DNA from: Cellulosimicrobium cellulans
Lineage (GTDB): Bacteria; Actinomycetota; Actinomycetes; Actinomycetales; Cellulomonadaceae
Direction of reading: 5' to 3'
NCBI RefSeq assembly: GCF_016907755.1
Contig: NZ_JAFBCN010000001.1
Location: 4,030,001 to 4,094,000 of the forward strand
DNA: 64,000 nucleotides
In this document: positions 43,606 to 51,564 of the stretch, one piece after another
Position numbering within the stretch: position 1 is the first letter of the stretch
How the letters are laid out: each line of letters starts with the position of its first letter
Program-made: the position numbers and the translations under genes
Notes under the pieces: model-generated
Told to the model about the DNA's origin: nothing
Databases searched by the model: none
What the model saw: only the letters and a program-made list of their open reading frames with translations

Positions 43606-45639
43606 ATGAGGGTCCTCCGCGTCTCGCACAGCGCCGTGGTCGACGCCTGGCGTGAGCGCGAGCGAGAGCTGCGCGCGCGGGGGGTCGACGTCCGGCTGCT
43701 CTCGGCGCGCGCGTGGGACGAGGGCGGCGCGACCGTCCGGCTCGTTCCCCGCCCGGGCGAGCCGGTGCGGGGCGTACGGACGCTCGGGTCGCACCCGGCG
43801 CTCTTCGTCTACGACCCGCTCCCCCTGTGGCGCGCGCTGGGACAGGGATGGGACGTGCTGGACGTGCACGAGGAGCCCTTCGCGCTCGCGACGGCGGAGA
43901 TCCTCCTGCTGCGCCGCCTGCGCGCGGTCGTGTCGCGTCGCCCCGCCCCGCAGTACCTCCTCTACTCGGCGCAGAACCTCGACAAGCACTACCCGTGGCC
44001 CTTCCGGTGGTTCGAGGCGCGCGCGCTGCGCGGCGCGGCGGCGGTGTCGGTCTGCAACGACGAGGCCGGCCGGATCGTCCGCGCCAAGGGCGCCCGGGGG
44101 CGTGTCGAGACGGTCCCGCTGGGGGTCGACCCGGCGGTCTTCGCGCCCGTGCCCGACGCCGTGCCCGGCCGTCCGTCCGACGCCGCGGACCAGGGGCTCG
44201 ACGCGGCTCGCCTCCGCGTGGGGTTCGCAGGGCGGCTGGCGCACCACAAGGGCGTCGACGTGCTCCTCGCGGCGGTCGCGGGCGACGACCGGCTCGACCT
44301 CGTCGTCGCGGGCGACGGTCCGGAGCGCGCGGCGCTCGAGGAGGCCGCGCGACCGCTCGGCGGCCGGGTCCGGTTCGTCGGCGCGCTCGGGGGCGACGAC
44401 CTCGTCGCGTTCTACCGCTCGCTCGACGCGCTCGCCGTGCCGTCACGCGAGACGCCGGGCTGGGTCGAACAGTTCGGGCGGGTCGCCGTCGAGGCCATGG
44501 CGTGCGGCGTCCCGGTCGTGGCGAGCAGCACGGGCGCGCTGCCCGACGTCGTCGGCGGCGCGGGCCTGCTCGTGGCCCCCGAGGACCCCGCCGCCCTGCG
44601 TGCCGCGCTCGCGCGCGTCCGCGACGAGGACGGCCTGGCCGACCGCCTGCGCGCCGCGGGCACCGAGCGCGCGGCCTCGTGCTCGTGGGCCGAGGTCGCC
44701 CGCCGCTACGAGGAGCTCTACCGCACGGCGGTCGGCGCCCGGCCGGGCCCGGCACGCGCGCGGGCGGGCGACGGGGGCGACCCGTCCGCGACCGTTCCGC
44801 CCGAGGTCGTCGTCGTCGCCTACGGCTCCCCCGCGATGGTGCGCGACGCGCTCGCCCCGCTCGCCGGGAAGTACCCGATCACGGTCGTCGACAACTCGTC
44901 CCTGCCCGAGATCCGGGAGATCACGGAGCTCGCGGGCGGGCGCTACCTCGACCCCGGCCGCAACGGCGGGTTCGCGGCAGGGGTCAACCACGCGCTCGCC
45001 CACCGCCAGGCGCCCGGCGCCGACGTCCTGCTGCTCAACCCGGACGCCGTGGTGACGCCCGAGGACGTCCAGACCCTCCACCGGTCGCTGCACGCCGCCC
45101 CGGGGCTCGCGAGCGTGGGGCCGCAGCAGGTCGACGACGACGGCGTCCGGGCGCGCGTGGTGTGGCCGTTCCCGTCCCCGGCGGCCACGTGGGTCGAGGC
45201 CGTCGGGCTCGCGGGGCTGCGCCGGACCCCGGCGGAGCGCTCGTTCGTCATCGGCTCGGTGCTGCTGCTCAACGCCGCTGCGGTGGACGACGTGGGCGGC
45301 TTCGACGAGCGCTTCTTCCTCTACGCGGAGGAGACCGACTGGGCGTACCGCGCCGTGCGGTCGGGGTGGCGGCACGCCGTCGTGCCCGACGCGCACGCGC
45401 TGCACCTCGGCGGTGCGACCAGCAGCGACCCGACCCGTCGGGAGACGCACTTCCACGCGTCGCAGGAGCGCTACCTGCGCAAGCACCACGGCCGCGCCGG
45501 CTGGGCGCTCGCGCGCGTCGGCGCCGTGCTCGGGGCGGCGGCACGTTCCGTCGCGCTGCGCGGGGACGGGCGCGAGTCGGCGCGGCGGCGGCTCCGGCTC
45601 TACCTCGTGGGGCCCGTGCGCGCGGAGTCGGCACTGTGA
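43606..45639 (+). CDS. Bifunctional GT4-GT2 glycosyltransferase
   Basis: 677 residues. The N-terminal ~390 residues are a GT4 enzyme (MRVLRVSHSAVVDAWRERERELRARG; VGFAGRLAHHKGVDVLLAAVAG; ETPGWVEQFGRVAVEAMACGVPVVASSTGALPDVVGG). The C-terminal ~280 residues are a GT2 of the rhamnosyltransferase kind (VVVVAYGSPAMVRDALAPL; YPITVVDNSSLPE; LDPGRNGGFAAGVNHAL; DVLLLNPDAVVTPEDV; GSVLLLNAAAVDDVGGFDERFFLYAEETDWAYRAVRSGW). Two consecutive sugar transfers from one chain are likely. ATG 43606 is chosen from the leaderless promoter. First of five coupled genes. Confidence 0.9.
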   Translation: MRVLRVSHSAVVDAWRERERELRARGVDVRLLSARAWDEGGATVRLVPRPGEPVRGVRTLGSHPALFVYDPLPLWRALGQGWDVLDVHEEPFALATAEILLLRRLRAVVSRRPAPQYLLYSAQNLDKHYPWPFRWFEARALRGAAAVSVCNDEAGRIVRAKGARGRVETVPLGVDPAVFAPVPDAVPGRPSDAADQGLDAARLRVGFAGRLAHHKGVDVLLAAVAGDDRLDLVVAGDGPERAALEEAARPLGGRVRFVGALGGDDLVAFYRSLDALAVPSRETPGWVEQFGRVAVEAMACGVPVVASSTGALPDVVGGAGLLVAPEDPAALRAALARVRDEDGLADRLRAAGTERAASCSWAEVARRYEELYRTAVGARPGPARARAGDGGDPSATVPPEVVVVAYGSPAMVRDALAPLAGKYPITVVDNSSLPEIREITELAGGRYLDPGRNGGFAAGVNHALAHRQAPGADVLLLNPDAVVTPEDVQTLHRSLHAAPGLASVGPQQVDDDGVRARVVWPFPSPAATWVEAVGLAGLRRTPAERSFVIGSVLLLNAAAVDDVGGFDERFFLYAEETDWAYRAVRSGWRHAVVPDAHALHLGGATSSDPTRRETHFHASQERYLRKHHGRAGWALARVGAVLGAAARSVALRGDGRESARRRLRLYLVGPVRAESAL

Positions 45640-47045
45640 CGCAGCGCGCGCCGCTCCTGCGCCGCCGGCCCGTGCTCTACCGCGCGCCGCGCGTCCCGGG
45701 CACCCTCGTCGCACGCGGCCGGACAGCCGCCACCTGGGTCGCGGGCGGGGCCGTGGTCGTCGCGCTCCTCGCCGTCCTCGGGTTCGTCGTGCCCGAGCTC
45801 CAGATGGCCGCCGTCGGCGGCGCGCTCGTGGTGCTCGTCGTCGGGCTCACGGCGTACGAGCCGGTGGCCCTGCCGATCCTCGCCATGCCCGCGCTCGTGA
45901 TCGTCCAGCGCGTCGGCGGGGGCGGGGTCGACCTCTCGCTCAGCGACTTCGCGCTGTTCGGCGCGTTCTGGTTCGCGCTCTTCTTCTCGCCGCGGCCGTT
46001 CTCGCGGCCGATGCGGGCGATGCTCTGGCTGTCGCTCGTCTACCAGGTCGCGACGCTCTTCACCGTGCTCGTCAACCCGTTCAGCGCGAACGTCGTCGAG
46101 TGGTTCCACGCCTGGCTCTCCGTCGCGGGCGCCCTCGTCCTGGGCTGGGCCGTCGGCCGCTCGGGTCGCGCCCGGCTCGGCCTGACCCTCTTCCTGCTGC
46201 CCTGCCTCGCGATCGCGGCGCAGACCTGCCTCGTCGCGCTCCAGCAGCTCGCGGCGGGCAACACGGGGCCCGTGTACATCGACTCGCCCCTCGCGATGCA
46301 CAAGAACTTCATCGGGTGCGTGCTCGCGTTCGCCGCCCTCGTCGCCTACGCGCGTCCCTGGTGGGTCGGCTGGCCGCGCTGGTTCTCGCTCGGCGCCTTC
46401 TGGCTGTGCTCTCTCGGCGTGCTCGCCGCGCAGGCACGCCAGGCCCTCATCGGCCTCGCGATCGGCATCATGCTCATCACCCTGCGCGGCGACCCCGACC
46501 GCAAGCGCTCGAAGCTCATCCTGCTCGCCGCGGTCCCGGCGATCTACTTCGTCGTGCTCGCGGTGCAGGAGCAGCTCGAGTCCGGGAACGAGTTCAACTC
46601 CGCCAACCAGCGGCTCACCTGGTACGCGGACTCGATCGAGGTGTGGCAGCGCAGCCCCTGGGTCGGGATGGGGCTGCGGTGGTGGACCGCCGGCGTCACG
46701 GAGTTCGTCTTCCAGCCGCCCAACGTCGAGCTCGAGGTGCTGACGTCCGCCGGGATCGTCGGGCTCGTCGGGTTCCTCGTGCTGTTCCTCGGCGGGATGG
46801 GGGTGCTCTGGCGCATCAACCCGCGCTTCGGGACCCTCGCGTTCTCGATGCTCATGATGCGCTTCGTCCAGGGGCAGTTCGACCTCTTCTGGGTGTCCGT
46901 CCAGGTGACCGTCCCCTTCGTCATCGTCGGCGTGTGCCTGGGCGCCGAGTCCTACGCCGAGTCGCGGCAGCACGCCCGCGACGTGACCGGTCGGGAGCTC
47001 CCTCTCGACGAGCTGCGGTCCGTGCGGGAGATGGCCGAGCGATGA
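45636..47045 (+). CDS. O-antigen ligase/polymerase-like membrane protein
   Basis: 469 residues with about ten hydrophobic segments and a large external loop, the topology of Wzy/WaaL (PF04932-type) proteins. The loop region QEQLESGNEFNSANQRLTWYADSIEVWQRSPWVGMGLRWW contains the RxxxW...P..G.G pattern of that family. It would polymerise or ligate lipid-linked repeat units outside the membrane. GTG 45636 overlaps the preceding stop (GTGA). Its presence beside an ABC-2 exporter means two assembly modes may coexist in the locus. Which reaction it performs cannot be read from sequence. Confidence 0.85.
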   Translation: MTQRAPLLRRRPVLYRAPRVPGTLVARGRTAATWVAGGAVVVALLAVLGFVVPELQMAAVGGALVVLVVGLTAYEPVALPILAMPALVIVQRVGGGGVDLSLSDFALFGAFWFALFFSPRPFSRPMRAMLWLSLVYQVATLFTVLVNPFSANVVEWFHAWLSVAGALVLGWAVGRSGRARLGLTLFLLPCLAIAAQTCLVALQQLAAGNTGPVYIDSPLAMHKNFIGCVLAFAALVAYARPWWVGWPRWFSLGAFWLCSLGVLAAQARQALIGLAIGIMLITLRGDPDRKRSKLILLAAVPAIYFVVLAVQEQLESGNEFNSANQRLTWYADSIEVWQRSPWVGMGLRWWTAGVTEFVFQPPNVELEVLTSAGIVGLVGFLVLFLGGMGVLWRINPRFGTLAFSMLMMRFVQGQFDLFWVSVQVTVPFVIVGVCLGAESYAESRQHARDVTGRELPLDELRSVREMAER

Positions 47046-48214
47046 CCGACCTGCGGATCCTGCAGATCGCCCCGGAGATCGCCCCGGGCAGCGGCGTCGG
47101 GGGCGTCGCGCACCATCTGGAGGATGCCTTCGAGCGTGCCGGGGTACCGACCGCGCGCTTCACGCTCGCCGACGCGCGCGGCACGTGGCTCCCCGAGCCG
47201 GGACCGGGCGTCCGGGGCCGGCTCGTGCTCCTCGCGCGGGTCGTGTGGTTCTCCACGGTGGGCACGCTCCTCGCGCGACGCCGGGTCGCTCGCGAGCGCC
47301 GCGCGGGCCGCGGGTCCGGGCACGCGGTCGTCTCGATCTGCCACAACGACGTCCTCGCCGGCGACGTGTACGTCAACCACGGCATCCTGCGCGTCGCCAT
47401 GCGCGCGCGCGGCGGGTACGCGTGGCGCATGGCCCGCAACCCGCTGCACCTCTTCACCGCCGCCCGCGACGCGCTCCGGTACCGCGGACGCTCCCACCGC
47501 GTCGTCGTCAACCTCACGCGGTCCGAGCGCGACGCGCTGCGCAGCACGTACCCGCGGCTGCGCGCCCGCGCGGTCGTGATCGGCAACGGCGTGGACGTCG
47601 AGCGCTTCACGCCGCCCACGCCCGCCGAGCGCGTCGCCGCGCGTGCCGCGGCCGACGTGCCCGAGGGCGCCGTCCACGTGGTGTTCGTCGGGCACGAGTT
47701 CGACCGCAAGGGCCTCGACCTCGTGCTCGCCGCGGCCGCGGACCTGCCCGACGTCCACGTGAGCGTCGTCGGGGGGACGCCCGACATGCTCGCCGACGTC
47801 CGGGCGCGGGTCGCCCGCCTCGGGACGACCGACCGCGTGCACCTCGCCGGCCGCGTGCCCGACCCGCGGCCCTGGCTCCACGCGGCCGACGCCCTCGCCC
47901 TGCCGAGCGCCTACGAGGCGAACGCGCTCGTCGTCCTCGAGGCGCTCGCGTGCGGGGTCCCGGTCGTCGGGACACCGGTCGGCTACGCGCCCGACGTGAT
48001 CGAGGACGGGGTCACCGGGTGGCTGGTGGACCGGACGGTCGAGGGTGTCCGCACCGGTCTCGCGGCCGTCGCGGCCCTGGACGACGGCGCGCGCCGCGAG
48101 GTCTCCGCGAGGTCCCGGGCGACCGCCGAGCGGCACGACTGGGACGCCGTCGCACGTCGTTACCTCGAGCTCGCGGCGGCGCTCGCCGCCGCACGATCGG
48201 AGCACCGCCCGTGA
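47042..48214 (+). CDS. Glycosyltransferase family 4
   Basis: 390 residues. GT-B: LRILQIAPEIAPGSGVGGVAHHLEDAFERAG at the start, DVYVNHGILRVAMRARGG, VVIGNGVDVERFTP, VVFVGHEFDRKGLDLVLAAA and the donor site LPSAYEANALVVLEALACGVPVVGTPVGYAPDVIEDGVTGWL. No membrane segment. ATG 47042 overlaps the polymerase stop (ATGA) and its stop overlaps the next GTG. Donor and acceptor not predictable. Confidence 0.92.
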   Translation: MTDLRILQIAPEIAPGSGVGGVAHHLEDAFERAGVPTARFTLADARGTWLPEPGPGVRGRLVLLARVVWFSTVGTLLARRRVARERRAGRGSGHAVVSICHNDVLAGDVYVNHGILRVAMRARGGYAWRMARNPLHLFTAARDALRYRGRSHRVVVNLTRSERDALRSTYPRLRARAVVIGNGVDVERFTPPTPAERVAARAAADVPEGAVHVVFVGHEFDRKGLDLVLAAAADLPDVHVSVVGGTPDMLADVRARVARLGTTDRVHLAGRVPDPRPWLHAADALALPSAYEANALVVLEALACGVPVVGTPVGYAPDVIEDGVTGWLVDRTVEGVRTGLAAVAALDDGARREVSARSRATAERHDWDAVARRYLELAAALAAARSEHRP

Positions 48215-49242
48215 GGATCCTCCACGCCGTCCGGTCCGACGGCTTCGCCGGCGTCGAGCGGCACGTGGCGCGGCTCGCGCGCGCGCAGTCCGCGGCGGGC
48301 CACGAGGTCGCCGTCGTCGGCGGGGCGCCCGACGGCATGCGCGCGACGGTGGACGACCCGACGGTGCCCCTCCTCCCGGCGGCCTCGACCGGCGACGTCG
48401 TGCGGGCGCTGCGCCAGTGCGCCGCCGCGGCGGACGTCGTGCACGTGCACATGACGGCGGCCGAGGTCGCCGCCGCGGTCGCGGCCCGCACGACGCGCGG
48501 GTTCCCGCCGGTCGTGTCGACGCGCCACTTCGCCCGACGGCGCGGTACCGGGGCCCGCGGCCGGATCGTCGCGGTCGTCGCCGCGTCCCCGGTCCGGGCG
48601 CAGATCGCCATCAGCCGGTACGTCGCGGACCACGTGGAGGGCGACAGCGTCGTGGTGCACCCCGGCGTGGCGGACCGTCCCGACGGGCGCGCCGCCGCCG
48701 AGCGGGACGACGTCGTGCTGGTCGTCCAGCGGCTCGAGGCCGAGAAGCGCACCGACCTCGCGCTCGAGGCGTTCGCGGCGTCGGGGCTCGCGGGCCGCGG
48801 CTGGCGACTCGAGGTCGCGGGCGACGGCGCGCAGCGGACGGCGCTCGAGGACCTCTCCCGGTCGCTCGGCATCGACGGCGCCACGTCGTTCCTCGGGGCG
48901 CGCGACGACGTCGACGCCCTCCTGGGGCGCGCGGGCCTGCTCGTCGCTCCGTGCCCCGTGGAGGGGCTGGGGCTGAGCGTCCTCGAGGCGATGGCGAGCG
49001 GCCTGCCTGTCGTCGCCGCCGCGGCGGGCGGGCACCGCGAGACCCTCGACGGGATCGACCCGCTGACGCTCTACCCCCCGCTCGACCCGGACGCCGCCGG
49101 CCGCTCCCTGGCGGTCCTCGCCGCCGACCCCGCGCGCCGCGACGACTGCGCCGCCGCCGGGCGCGCCGCCCAGCGCGAGCGCTTCACCCCCGCGGCGCAG
49201 GTCGCCGGGACGGACGCCGTCTACCGCGCGGTGCTCGCGTGA
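48211..49242 (+). CDS. Glycosyltransferase family 4
   Basis: 343 residues, GT-B fold: VRILHAVRSDGFAGVERHVARLARAQSAAGHEVAVVGG, ISRYVADHVEGDSVVVHPGV, VVQRLEAEKRTDLALEAFAASGL and the donor pocket VAPCPVEGLGLSVLEAMASGLPVVAAAAGGHRETL with E-x7-E. Soluble. GTG 48211 overlaps the upstream stop (GTGA). Fourth gene of the operon led by the GT4-GT2 fusion. Confidence 0.9.
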   Translation: MRILHAVRSDGFAGVERHVARLARAQSAAGHEVAVVGGAPDGMRATVDDPTVPLLPAASTGDVVRALRQCAAAADVVHVHMTAAEVAAAVAARTTRGFPPVVSTRHFARRRGTGARGRIVAVVAASPVRAQIAISRYVADHVEGDSVVVHPGVADRPDGRAAAERDDVVLVVQRLEAEKRTDLALEAFAASGLAGRGWRLEVAGDGAQRTALEDLSRSLGIDGATSFLGARDDVDALLGRAGLLVAPCPVEGLGLSVLEAMASGLPVVAAAAGGHRETLDGIDPLTLYPPLDPDAAGRSLAVLAADPARRDDCAAAGRAAQRERFTPAAQVAGTDAVYRAVLA

Positions 49243-50408
49243 CGGCCGCCGCGGGCGCTGCGGGCGACGTCGTCGTCCTGTCGCTCGAGCGCTGGGACGA
49301 CGTGTGGCGCCGCAACCAGTACCTCGTCGCGGAGCTGTGCCGCGCCGACCCGACGGCCCGGGTGCTGTTCGTCGAGCCGGCGGCCGACCCGCTGCACCGG
49401 CTCAGCCGGCGCGGTGTCCCCCGCGCCGGTCGCGGGCTGCGCGCCGCGCCCGACCTGGACGGGATCGCGCCGGGGCGCGTGCTCCTCCACGAGCCGACCA
49501 AGTGGCTCCCCCGCAAGGTCGACCCGCGCGTGGACGTCCGGCTCGCGCGGTCGGTCGAGCGTGCCGCGGCCCGCGCGGGGCTGCGCCGCCCGGTGCTGTG
49601 GGTCAACGACCCGTCCGGCGCCGCCGTCGTGCGGCGCACGGGCTGGCCCTCGCTCTACGACGTCACCGACGACTGGCTGGCCGCCGACCGCTCGCCCGCC
49701 GAGCACGCGCGCCTCGTCGAGGACGAGGCGACGCTGCTGGACCGGTGCGCCGAGGTCACGGTGTGCTCCACCGGCCTGGTCGCCCGCAAGGGGACTGCCC
49801 GCGACGTGACGCTCCTGACGAACGGCGTCGACCTCGACCGCTACCGCCGCGCGTACGCCCGCCCGGCCGACCTCCCGGCGGGCCGGGTCGCGCTCTACGT
49901 CGGGACCGTGCACCCCGACCGGTTCGACGTGCCGCTCCTGCTCGCCACCGCCCGCGCGCTCGACGGGCACGCCCGGGTGGTGCTCGTCGGGCCGGTGGTG
50001 GACCTGTCCGCCGCCGAGCACGCGGACCTCGCGCGCGCCGGGGTCGTGCTCCTCGGACCGCGTCCCTGGACCGCGGTGCCGGCCTACCTGCGCCACGCCG
50101 ACGTCCTGCTCGTCCCGCACCTCGTGGACGCGTTCACCGACAGCCTCGACCCCATCAAGCTCTACGAGTACCGGGCCGTCGAGCGCCCCGTCGTGTCGAC
50201 GCCGGTGGCCGGGTTCCGGGACGAGCCCGGGGTGCGGGTCGCCGCCGGCGACGAGTTCCCGACGGCGGTCCTCGCCGTTCTCGGCGGCGCGACTCCCCCG
50301 CACGCCGGTGAGCTCTCCAGCGACCCGCCCGACGTCCCGACCTGGCGCGGTCAGGCCGCGCTCATGCGCGCCGCGCTGGTCCGGACACGGACGTCCAGAC
50401 GTCCGTGA
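49239..50408 (+). CDS. TuaH-like glycosyltransferase
   Basis: 389 residues. The beginning DVVVLSLERWDDVWRRNQYLVAELCRADPTARVLFVEPAADPLH and VLWVNDPSGAAVVRRTGWPSLYDVTDDW resemble the TuaH/teichuronic-acid type of GT4 relatives. The C-terminal half has VTLLTNGVDLDRYRRAY, ALYVGTVHPDRFDVPLLLATARAL, VLLGPRPWTAVPAYLRHADVLLVPHLVDAFTDSLDPIKLYEYRAVERPVVSTPVAGF. Soluble. GTG 49239 overlaps the upstream stop (GTGA). Its last 47 nt overlap the 3' end of the opposing GT4 gene. Assignment to TuaH is by motif memory only. Confidence 0.85.
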   Translation: MTAAAGAAGDVVVLSLERWDDVWRRNQYLVAELCRADPTARVLFVEPAADPLHRLSRRGVPRAGRGLRAAPDLDGIAPGRVLLHEPTKWLPRKVDPRVDVRLARSVERAAARAGLRRPVLWVNDPSGAAVVRRTGWPSLYDVTDDWLAADRSPAEHARLVEDEATLLDRCAEVTVCSTGLVARKGTARDVTLLTNGVDLDRYRRAYARPADLPAGRVALYVGTVHPDRFDVPLLLATARALDGHARVVLVGPVVDLSAAEHADLARAGVVLLGPRPWTAVPAYLRHADVLLVPHLVDAFTDSLDPIKLYEYRAVERPVVSTPVAGFRDEPGVRVAAGDEFPTAVLAVLGGATPPHAGELSSDPPDVPTWRGQAALMRAALVRTRTSRRP

Positions 50409-51564
50409 GCACCCGCGCCGTGCGCTCCACGGGGAACCGGCGGAGCGCCGACGTGCGTGCCCGGAGCGCGCGCTCGCGGGCCGCGGCCGGGTCGCGCAGC
50501 ACGTCGAGGAGCGCCGCCGCGAGCGCGTCGACGTCACCGGGCGGCACGAGGAGCCCGAGCGTCGGGGGCCCCTCCTCGGGGTCGTCGAGGATCTCCTCGA
50601 CACCGCCCGCCCGTGTCGCGACGACCGGGACGCCGCGGACCATCGCCTCGACGACGACCTGCCCGAACGGCTCCGGCACGGGCGACGCGTGCACGCACAC
50701 CGCCGCCCGGTCGAGCTCCGCGCGCGGGTCGGCGACGAACCCGACGTGCTCGACGTGGTCGTCGAGCCCGAGCCGGGTCACCTCGGCCCGGACCTGCGCC
50801 GCGTAGCCCTCGGCGCCGAACGCCGGCTCCCCGACCACCCGCAGCCGCGCCGTCGGCACCGCGTCCACGACCGCGCGCAGCGCGCGCACCACCTCGAGCT
50901 GGCCCTTGGTCGGGCTGACCCGCCCGACCATCACGACCAGGGGATCGGGCTCGGCCGCGCGACCGACGAGCGCCGCCTCGGTCCCCTCCGCCTGCTCCGG
51001 GGCGAAGCCCGGGTAGGCGACCGCCGTCGTCACGGGCAGCGTCGCAGCCGTCGCACGCGAGTTCGCGACCACCGCCGCCGGGACCCGGCGCGCCAGCCCC
51101 CGGACGACCCGGACGAGCGGACCGGGCAGGTAGTCGGGGGCGATGCGGTCGTGGACGTGCCACACGAGCGGTCGGCGCGCGAGCGTCGCCGGCACGACCC
51201 CCAGGAGGTCCGCCTTGAGCGACGTCGTGTGCACGACGTCGGGCCGCAGCGCCCGGACGCGCCGCGCGAGCCGCCAGAGGAAGGGGACGGTCCGCAGGGC
51301 GCCCGTGAGCGTCGCCGCCGACAGCCGCCCGGCACGCCCGCGGTCGGCTGTCGCGACAGCGGGCGCGAGCGGGACGACGTCGACCCGCACCCCGAGCTCC
51401 TCGAGGCGTGCGCGCAGGGGTCCGTCGGCGAAGAGCAGCGCCCGGACGTCCACCCCGGGCCCGAGCGCCGCGCACGTGCGCACGAGCGCCAGCTCGGCGC
51501 CACCGAGCTCCGCCGTGTGGTCGAGGACGAGGACCCGGAGCGGCGGACCGCCCGGGGCGGTCAC
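50362..51564 (-). CDS. Glycosyltransferase family 4
   Basis: 400 residues, GT-B: LRVLVLDHTAELGGAELALVRTCAAL (GGAE loop), VVANSRATAATLPV, VVMVGRVSPTKGQLEVVRALRAVV and the donor site SPVPEPFGQVVVEAMVRGVPVVATRAGGVEEILDD. Soluble. GTG 51564 gives a GTGA overlap with the stop of the Wzz/kinase-like gene, in keeping with the rest of the locus; the adjacent GTG 51567 is also possible. Third gene of the leftward operon led by the GT4 at 54601. Tail-to-tail overlap of 47 nt with the TuaH-like gene. Confidence 0.92.
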   Translation of the reverse strand: MTAPGGPPLRVLVLDHTAELGGAELALVRTCAALGPGVDVRALLFADGPLRARLEELGVRVDVVPLAPAVATADRGRAGRLSAATLTGALRTVPFLWRLARRVRALRPDVVHTTSLKADLLGVVPATLARRPLVWHVHDRIAPDYLPGPLVRVVRGLARRVPAAVVANSRATAATLPVTTAVAYPGFAPEQAEGTEAALVGRAAEPDPLVVMVGRVSPTKGQLEVVRALRAVVDAVPTARLRVVGEPAFGAEGYAAQVRAEVTRLGLDDHVEHVGFVADPRAELDRAAVCVHASPVPEPFGQVVVEAMVRGVPVVATRAGGVEEILDDPEEGPPTLGLLVPPGDVDALAAALLDVLRDPAAARERALRARTSALRRFPVERTARVLTDVWTSVSGPARRA

